Below are positions 1 to 9,200 of a stretch of 64,000 bases of DNA, one piece after another. The translations under genes were made by a program, and so were the position numbers. The notes under the pieces were generated by a model. That model searched no databases. It saw only the letters and a list, made by a program, of their open reading frames with translations, and had not been told where the DNA came from. The stretch comes from Elusimicrobiota bacterium (GTDB taxonomy: Bacteria; Elusimicrobiota; Endomicrobiia; Endomicrobiales; Endomicrobiaceae), in contig JAFXOV010000024.1 of assembly GCA_017528425.1 (NCBI GenBank), positions 1 to 64,000 of the forward strand, in the 5' to 3' direction. Within the stretch, counting starts at the first letter, position 1. Each line of letters begins with the position of its first letter.

Positions 1-258
1 ATTACATTGTTTACTATCGTTGAACTGTTTATCACTTCTCCGTCTATTATTGTTGCTCCATTACCGAAAATATAATTACTATTTTCTCCGACGGTTAATA
101 CATAATTTCCTGAATTATTTATATTTCCGGTTATATCGCTTGCACTTGTCGTTAATTGTTTATTCTCGTTAATTATTACATTGTTTACTATCGTTGAACT
201 GTTTATCACTTCTCCGTCTATTATTGTTGCTCCATTACCGAAAATATAATTACTATTT
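1..258 (-). repeat. 174-bp tandem repeat inside the giant gene
   Basis: Bases 1-85 recur almost identically at 175-258, giving a period of 174 bp (58 codons, in frame). Each unit encodes FGNGATIIDGEVINSS and STIVNNVIINENK segments. The left copy is cut by the window edge, so further copies may lie outside. Confidence 0.85.
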
Positions 259-3200
259 CCTCCTTCTGCAAAAACTAAACTCGAATTATTTTCTATATCA
301 GCAGTTATATTGCTTGCATTTGCTGTTAAACTTCCACCATCTTTTATTTCTATTTTATTTTGTTCTATTACTGCTTCTGCTAAATTTATATCCACACCAC
401 TTATTGTTGTCGTACCTTTACCAATCACACCCGTTGTAAATGTTGTTGAAGATCCTGAAAGAATTAATTTATTATCATTTAAAACATCTATGTCTACATT
501 ATTTGTGTTGTCGAATATTACACCGGAAAGCTCGACTGTACCCGAGCTTGTTATTATTGCATTTCCGGTATTATTACTAAATTCTACATTTGTTAATTGT
601 AAATTTCCATTAGCATTATTTACTTTTATTGCTTCATTGAAACCTTCTAAATTTACATTATTAATTTGTAATGTATATTCTTCTGTCGTTAGTCCTTCCG
701 CATTCGTTGTACTTTTCAATATCTTATTATTACCGTTTATATTTAAGTTTCCTTTTAATTCGTTATTTATTGTCTCTATAGGATCTTCTATCCATTTTGT
801 TAAATAATCGGTTTCTTCCGTTACAGAATACGAACTTATACCATCATATATAGCATTTGCAAGTCCACCGTATCCTGTTGCTTCTATATTCAACAGTGTG
901 TTGGAATTAGAATCTACTTCCGTCGTTACTGCATAACTTAAATTTGTTGTATAAATCTTTAAATTATTCTGATCTATAGTTGCATTTATGTCGTTATCTG
1001 CTATTAGTATACTTGTTTTTGTTGCTTTATCGGACAACAAATGAATATCATTTATTAATGCACTGCTTTCATTACCGACGGTTTGAATATTTATTAAATT
1101 ATCTGCTTTTGCAGATTTTAAATCTACATCTAACTGATATGTCCAGTTTGCTCCATCTTCTATTACTATTGAACTTGCATTAATTGTTCCGGTTGAATTG
1201 TTCTGCGTATTTAAAATTGCTCCGTTACTTATTGATAATGTTGATGTATTTAAACTTTCTTCATTTAATAATTTAAGTCCGGTTCCTAATTTTATGTTGT
1301 TATTGTTTATATATACATCATCGTTAATCGTCACTTCATCATTATTAATATTTATTATTCCGGTCGATAAACCTGATATATTATATGCTATCGTTCCACC
1401 TGTTAAATCTACAGTTCCGTTGTTTGTAAAATCTTTTATTATTGAATTTGCATTAGCAGTAAGGGTACCACCATGTATTGTAAAATCTCCGTTAACAAAA
1501 TTATTTCCCTCGGTTATTATCAAATTACCGTCATAAAGATTTGTTGTTCCTGTCCAACCGCTCATATCTTCATTTAATATTACTTTACCATTTGCTGTTA
1601 AGGTTGTCGTTGAACTGTTAATATTTAAAATACTTGTATCATCTTCACTTGTTATTCTATCGTTGAATATTACATCAGCATTTTCACTTGCCCATAAGTT
1701 TATTGTTCCACCATTATCATATATTGCATTTGATATTCCGTTTGCTGTGTTTCCGGTAAATTCAACATCGTTCGTATTTGCTATCAAGTTTAGAACGTTA
1801 GAATTGTTTATAGCTCCACCTGTTCCATCTGTTGAGTTATTTAAAAACTGTACTCCGTCTTGAAATGTTATTCTTCCAGTTTTATTATTTATAGCTCCGC
1901 CATAATTTGTTGAATAATTTGAATCAAACAATGCATTATTTCCAATAATTAAATTCCCGTCGTTATATATTGCTCCCGAATATGTTGCACTATTTTCGAT
2001 AAATTTCGCATTATTTCCTATTGTTATATCGCTGCCACTATCTATGGCACCTGCACTTCCATGCTCTAATGCTTCATTCTTATAAAAGGTAACATTATCT
2101 CCTATTGTTACAATATCTCTGTTTGTACTTATTGCTCCACCTTGTGCACTTTTATCTTCCGTTCCTATTACCTTGTTGTAACTGAAGTTAGCATCGTTCC
2201 CGATATTCAAAATAGAATCTTCCGAATTAATTGCTCCTCCGAACATCGCTGTATTAGACGTAAAATTCACATTAGAACCTATATCTAAAATACCTCTGTT
2301 GTATATAGCTCCTCCTGAATCATCATTTTTATTAAAATTTTTCCAAACAAATTGTTCTCCAACACCTTTTTCAATATTCAATGTTTGTCCGTTTGATACC
2401 TTTATTCCAGCCTTACCATTTCCATCAACCTCATAACCATTGCCGAATATCGTTAATTGGGTACCACCTAATTGCCCTAAGTTTTCCGTAACTATTTCTT
2501 TTCCTGCGAATGAATATGAACGATACTGTGGAATTGTATCATTTACTACTTCTTTGAATGTTTTTGTTGTTCCTGTTTGTTCGTAATTTAACACACCTGC
2601 TGTATCACTCTTTGTAAATGTATATTCATAACCTCCATAATTTGCCGTTGTCAAAACATTTAATTCCGGTGATATTTCATTGTTGAATAATGTTATTTGT
2701 CCGTTACCAATATTTGTCCCCAATATATTTATCGCTGTTAAATTTAATGTTCCCTCTGCGGTATTTGTTACTGTAAAATTATCACTCGTATTGTTGCTTA
2801 AGTCCGTATCAAATTTTAGATTACTATTTTCTGTTGTTGTTAAATTATTTACTGTTATGTTATCTATTGCATTATTCAAAATGTTTAATGTTCCACTACT
2901 TAAATTTATATTTCCAGTGAAGAATTTATTTGTATTTGTATTATTACCATTAGTTTTTGCTTGTAATTCTATTTCTCCACCATATAAATTAACTTGTCCG
3001 TTATAACCACTCATATCTTCGTTTAATACTACTTTACCTATTGTAGGTAATGTTCCTGATGATTGATTTATATTTAATATACTTGTATCATCACTACTCG
3101 TTATTCTATCGTTAAATATTACACTTGCATTATCACTTGCCCACAAGTTTATTACTCCACCATTAGAATGTATTGCATTGGAAACTCCATTTGCAGTGTT

Positions 3201-6200
3201 CCCTGTAAATTCAACATTGTTCGTATTTGCTATTAATGATATACGAGCTCCATTTCCATTGTAAATTGCACCACCATAAGCATTACCTTCTGTGCTAACT
3301 ACAGTATTAGAACTAAATATAGCTCCGTCAAGAATTTGCAAATGTGTACCAGGATTATAGTTATAAATAGCACCACCATAAGAATCTAATTTCCCTACTG
3401 CATTATTAAATTTTATATTTGCATTTTCACCAACTAATATATTTGTATAAACACTATATATTGCACCACCTCTAGCCCTATCATTCAAACTTTCTGCTTT
3501 ATTTGAATTTAAGTTTAAATTATCACCAATGGTTATATTAGCAGAAGTAGCTGCAATAGCTCCACCATAAGACATATCACTAGCATTTGTAGAATTTGAA
3601 GAAAAAGTTATATTATTTCCAAACATAACTGTAGCTGCAACATCAATTGCACCACCATATGCAAGAAAACCTTGAGCGGTATTTGAAGTAAAGCTGATAT
3701 TATCTGAAAAATTTAATATAGTATTTCCTGTATTTACACCATCACAATTCTGATAAATAGCACCACCTCTAGCATATCCATTATTATTTACTGCATTATT
3801 TTCGTTAAAAACAGTTTCTGAACCGATACTCATATTTCCCATATTATAAATAGCACCACCACCTAAACTTTCTAAACCACTTATTGATTTCGCCGTATTA
3901 CTTGAAAAAATTATATTGTTTCCGATTATAACATTACCTTCTAAATTTGCTACTGCTCCACCATTTCTTGCTGTGTTAGAAGTAAATATAGCATTATCTT
4001 TTATTGTAAGCTCACAATTAGCACTTTCTTTATTATTCCAAATGTTATTTAAAATTGCTCCACCAAAATTATTTGATTGGTTATTTTCAAACAAAGAATA
4101 TTCACCTATTGTCAAATAAGCATTATATATTGTTCCCTCTTGATCTATTCCTGCCAAGTTATGAATTGCTCCTCCACCTGCTAAAATTCCGTCCGTGGTT
4201 TCAACTGCTGTTTCTTTATTATTTGAAAATGTTGCCGAACTCCCTATATTGAAATATCCTAAATTCAATATTGCTCCTCCTCCATTTCCTTGTGATACTG
4301 AATTATTATTAAATTTAGAATTTTTTCCAATTGTAAAATATTTATTTCCGGATTGAGACATTACTGCACCGCCGCCTCTGGTGGATGTATTACTTGTAAA
4401 TGTAACATTATCTCCTATATTTACAGCTCCAAAATAATCATGAATTGCTCCGCCTTGTATTGATGCTGTGTTTGAAGTAAAACTAACATTATCTGCTATA
4501 TTCAACTTTGCATTCGGATTATAGTTATATATTGCACCACCTCTTCCGTTATTTGTTCCTAGTGAAGAATTAGATGTAAAAGATATTCCTTCTCCTATAT
4601 TTAAGGTTCCGTGGTTCATTATTGCACCACCACTATGATTTGTTGTAAAACCATTTATATCTTTTACTCCTTCAATATTTAATATTTGATTTTCATAATA
4701 AATGGTTATACCTTCAACATTGTTTGCATCTATATCATATCCGTTACCGAATATCGTTAATTGTTCTCCTCCTAAATTTTCTAACCCTTCCGTTACTATT
4801 TCGTCTCCAGAAAAGGAATAACTTCTTATCGCCGGTTCTGTTTCATTTACTACTTCTTTAAATGTTTTATATCCCAATAATCTATAATTCAATACTCCTG
4901 CTACATCACTGTTTGTAAACACATATTCTTGACCACCATAGTTTCCTGTCGTTAACACATTCAATTCCGGTGATATTTCATCGTTAAATAATGTTATCTG
5001 TCCTATATTTTCATCTACTCCTAAAATATTTATTGCAGTTAAATTCAATGTTCCTATTGCACTATTTGTTACTGTAAAATTATCACTTGTATTGTTACTT
5101 AGATCTGTATCGAATTTTAAATTTGTATTTGATGTTGTTGTTAAATTGGTTACTGTTATATTATCTATTGAATTGTTTAATATATTCAATGTCCCGCTAC
5201 TTAAATTTATATCACCACTAAAGAATTTGTTTGTATTAACATTTGAACCTTCTTCTGTTTTTGCTTGTAATTCTATTTCTCCACCATGTAAAATTACTGA
5301 ACCTGTATATCCGCTCATATCTTCGTTCAATACTACTTTACCGTTAGCGGTTAAGGTTGTCGTTGAACTGTTGATATTCAAAATACTTGTATTATCTGTA
5401 CTTGTTATTCTGTCGTTAAATATTATATCTGCATATTGACTTGCCCATAAATTTATCGTTCCACCATTAGAATGTATTGCATTTGATATTCCGTTTGCTG
5501 TATTCCCGGTAAATTCTATATTGTTTGTGTTTGCTATTAAATTTACTGTTCTGCTATTTGGTATTTCCGTAATATTATCGTTATATAAATAAATAGCACC
5601 ACCACTTCCATTAGCTCTATTATTTATAAAAGATCCACCATCTAATAAAGTTAATATTCCTTCATTATGTATTGCTCCACCATTTTCTGTTTCAATATTA
5701 TTTGAGAAAGTTACATTTTTACCTATTGTTATATTTCCTCTTTTACTATTATATATTGCACCACCGCTTCCTGCTGAGCTATTTTCATCAAAAGTTGCAC
5801 TTTCTCCTATTGTAAAAATACCTGAATTTGTTATTGCACCACCACAATCCGTTTGTGCTGTATTGTTTATAAATCTTGCATTGTTACCAATGTTTACTGT
5901 TCCGGCATTAATAGTATTATCACTACTATAATTTAATATGGCTCCACCAAATTTATTTGCAGTGTTTGATATAAATGAAACATTATCTAAAATATTTATA
6001 ATACCACCATTATAATTTGATATTGCTCCACCACCACTTGTTGCTGTGTTGGATGTAAATGATGCTCCATCTTTTATTGTTAAATTGGCTATTGTTCCAT
6101 CATGATTTTTACAATTATGTATTGCTCCACCACTTCCTGATGTTCCGGTATTATTTGAAATAAAGTTTGCATTTTCGTCTATTAACATTGTTCCGAAATT

Positions 6201-9200
6201 TGCTATCGCGCCACCATTTGCACCATTAGCTGTAATCGTTGTTTTATTTAATTCAAATTTTGAATTTTTACCTATATTTATTGTTCCTGTTTCATTATAT
6301 ATTGCACCACCATTTTGTGTTGCTGTATTTGAACTAAACGTCGCATTATCTCCAATTTGTATATGTGTTGCAGTATTTGAACTACTGGAACCAACATATA
6401 AACTTGCTATTGCTCCACCATTGTATGCAGAATTATTATTAAATGTTGCTGTTGAACCGATTGTTATTATTCCGGAATTATTGAATATTGCTCCACCTAA
6501 ACCTATTGCCGTATTATTTAAGAATTTTGTATTTGAACTTATTGCTATTTGCCCTATAGTATCTTTATAATCATTTTTAGAATTGTATATTGCTCCGCCT
6601 TCATTGATTGAATTGTTATATTCAAAAACATTATTTTCACCTATTATTGCCGTTGCACTAATATTACTAAGTGCTCCACCATAATTTGCAGTATTTGAAC
6701 TAAATAAAATATAATCACCGATATTTACATTTGCTACAAAATCACCATTTATATACATTGCATTCGATATTGCACCACCATTAGTTGTTGCTTGATTCAA
6801 AACAAAACTTGTTCCGGAAGAAACGGTTAATGTTCCGCAATTTTCAATTGCTCCGCCTTCACCGTTTGTTGCTCTATTATTTTCAAAATAATTATCATTT
6901 CCAATGCTCATACTTCCTGATTCAAAATTTAGTAATGCACCACCTACCTGTGCCGAATTATTATAATAATATCCATTATCTTCTATATTTAAATATCCGT
7001 TATTATAAATAACACCGCCATAAAGTGTTGACGAATTTGTAGAAAAATTTATATTTGAACCTAAATTTAATGTCGCTCCTGAAGCAACATAAAATACACC
7101 ACCTTCACTGGTTTTGCTAAAACTATTCCAACTAAAATCTTCACCAATACTTTTATCAATGTTTAATATTTGGCTTTCAGATACATTTATTCCGGCTCTT
7201 TCATTTCCATCAATTTCATATCCGTTTCCGAATATTGTTAATTGTTCTCCACCTAAATTTCCTAAATCATCCGTTACTATCTCATCTTCCGAAAAAGAAT
7301 AACTTCTTATCGCAGGTTCTATTGCATTCACTACTTCTTTAAAAGTTTTTGCAACCAGTCCGGTTTTTTCATAATTCAAAACGCCTGATATATCACTATT
7401 TGTAAATGTATATTCATACCCACCATAATTTCCAGTAGTCAAAACATTTAATGTTGGCGATTTTCCATCATTAAACAAGGTTATTTGTCCACTATCCTCA
7501 TTTACTCCTAACAAATTTATTGCCGTTAAATTCAAGATTCCCGTCGCACTATTTTTTACTGTAAAATTATCACTTGTGTTATTACTCAAATCCGTATCAA
7601 ATTTTAGGCTTGTATTTACCGTACTTGTCCAAGTTGATAGTGTTACATTATCTATCGTATTATTTAGTATGTTCAAAGTTCCACTTGATAAGTTTATATT
7701 CCCACTGAAGAATTTATTTGTATTTATGTTGTCTGCTTCAGTTGTTTTTGCCTGTAATTCTATTTCTCCACCATATAAATTTACTTGGCCTGTATATCCG
7801 CTCATATCTTCGTTCAATACTACTTTTCCTACTGCATTTAATGTTGTCGTTGAACTGTTGATATTTAATGTACTTGAGTTTTTTTTACTTGTTATCCTAT
7901 CATTGAAAATTATATCGGCATTTTCACTTGCCCATAAATTTATTGTTCCTTTATTATCATCATGTATTGCATTTGATATTCCGTTTGCTGTATTTCCTGT
8001 AAATTCAACATTTTTTTTATTTGCTATAAGATTCAATGTACCTATACTTAAAATTGCTCCGCCATAAGATTGTGATATATTATCTGTAAAACTTGAATCT
8101 TCTATTATTAATGTTCCTCCATTAGAAAGTGCTCCAGCAGTAGTTGTAGCAGTATTTTTATTAAAAACCGTTGATTTTATTATTGTTGTTGCTAATATAT
8201 TACTGTTATCTATAGCTCCACCAACTGCAGCAGTATTAGAATCAAAAATACTTGAACTGATTATTATTGTTCCTGAACTATTATAAATTGCTCCGCCATA
8301 AGCAGATTTACCTGCTATACCAGTTGCTATGTTTGAACTGAACACATTTGAATTTATTGTTATTGTTCCAGTACTATTAAAAATTGCACCACCACGACCT
8401 GCTGAACTATTTTGTTCGAATGTTACATTTTCTCCTATTGTAATATTACCTGCATTATTTATTGCACCACCAGTTCCATCAGTTTGATTTCTACTGAACA
8501 TTGATGAACTTATTATTATTGTTCCACCTTCTTCATTAGCTATTGCTCCACCATAGCTTTGTGCAGAATTTCCAATAAAAGTAGAGGATGATATTGTTGT
8601 TGTTCCTTTTAAATTTTGTATTGCTCCTCCACTTTGTGTTGCTATATTTGAACTAAACGCTGTAGCATAAACATTTAGTATTCCATCTTCAGTGTTTTCT
8701 AGTGCTCCTCCCCACAAAGTAGCCATATTGTTTGTAAAAGTAGAAGAACTAATATCTGTTATTCCACCAAAATTAATTACAGCTCCACCACATTTTGCTG
8801 TGTTTGAAGTAAATACATTTGAATCTACATTCAAAGTATTGTTATTATAAATTGCGCCACCCCATCTGGTTCCCGTATTCGAAGAAAACTCAACATTTTC
8901 TGATATATTTGTTGTCCCTTCATTAAAAATAACAGTACCATGTCCAGTTTTACTAAAATTTTCCCAAACAAAATTTTCTCCTGTTCCTTTTTCGATATTT
9001 AATTTTTGACCGCTTCCTACTGTTATACCTGCTTTTGAACTTCCATTTACCTCATAACCGTTACCGAATATCGTTAGTTGTGTGCCACCTAAATTTCCTA
9101 AATCTTCCGTTACTATTTCATTTTCTGCTAATGAGTAACTCCTTACTAAGGGTTCCGTTGCATTTACTACTCCTTTAAATGTTTGTTGAACTCCCGTTTT

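Noticed and set aside
1-258. Possible CRISPR-like repeat
   Set aside because: The 174-bp unit is a coding tandem repeat with no spacers, and no cas genes are present.
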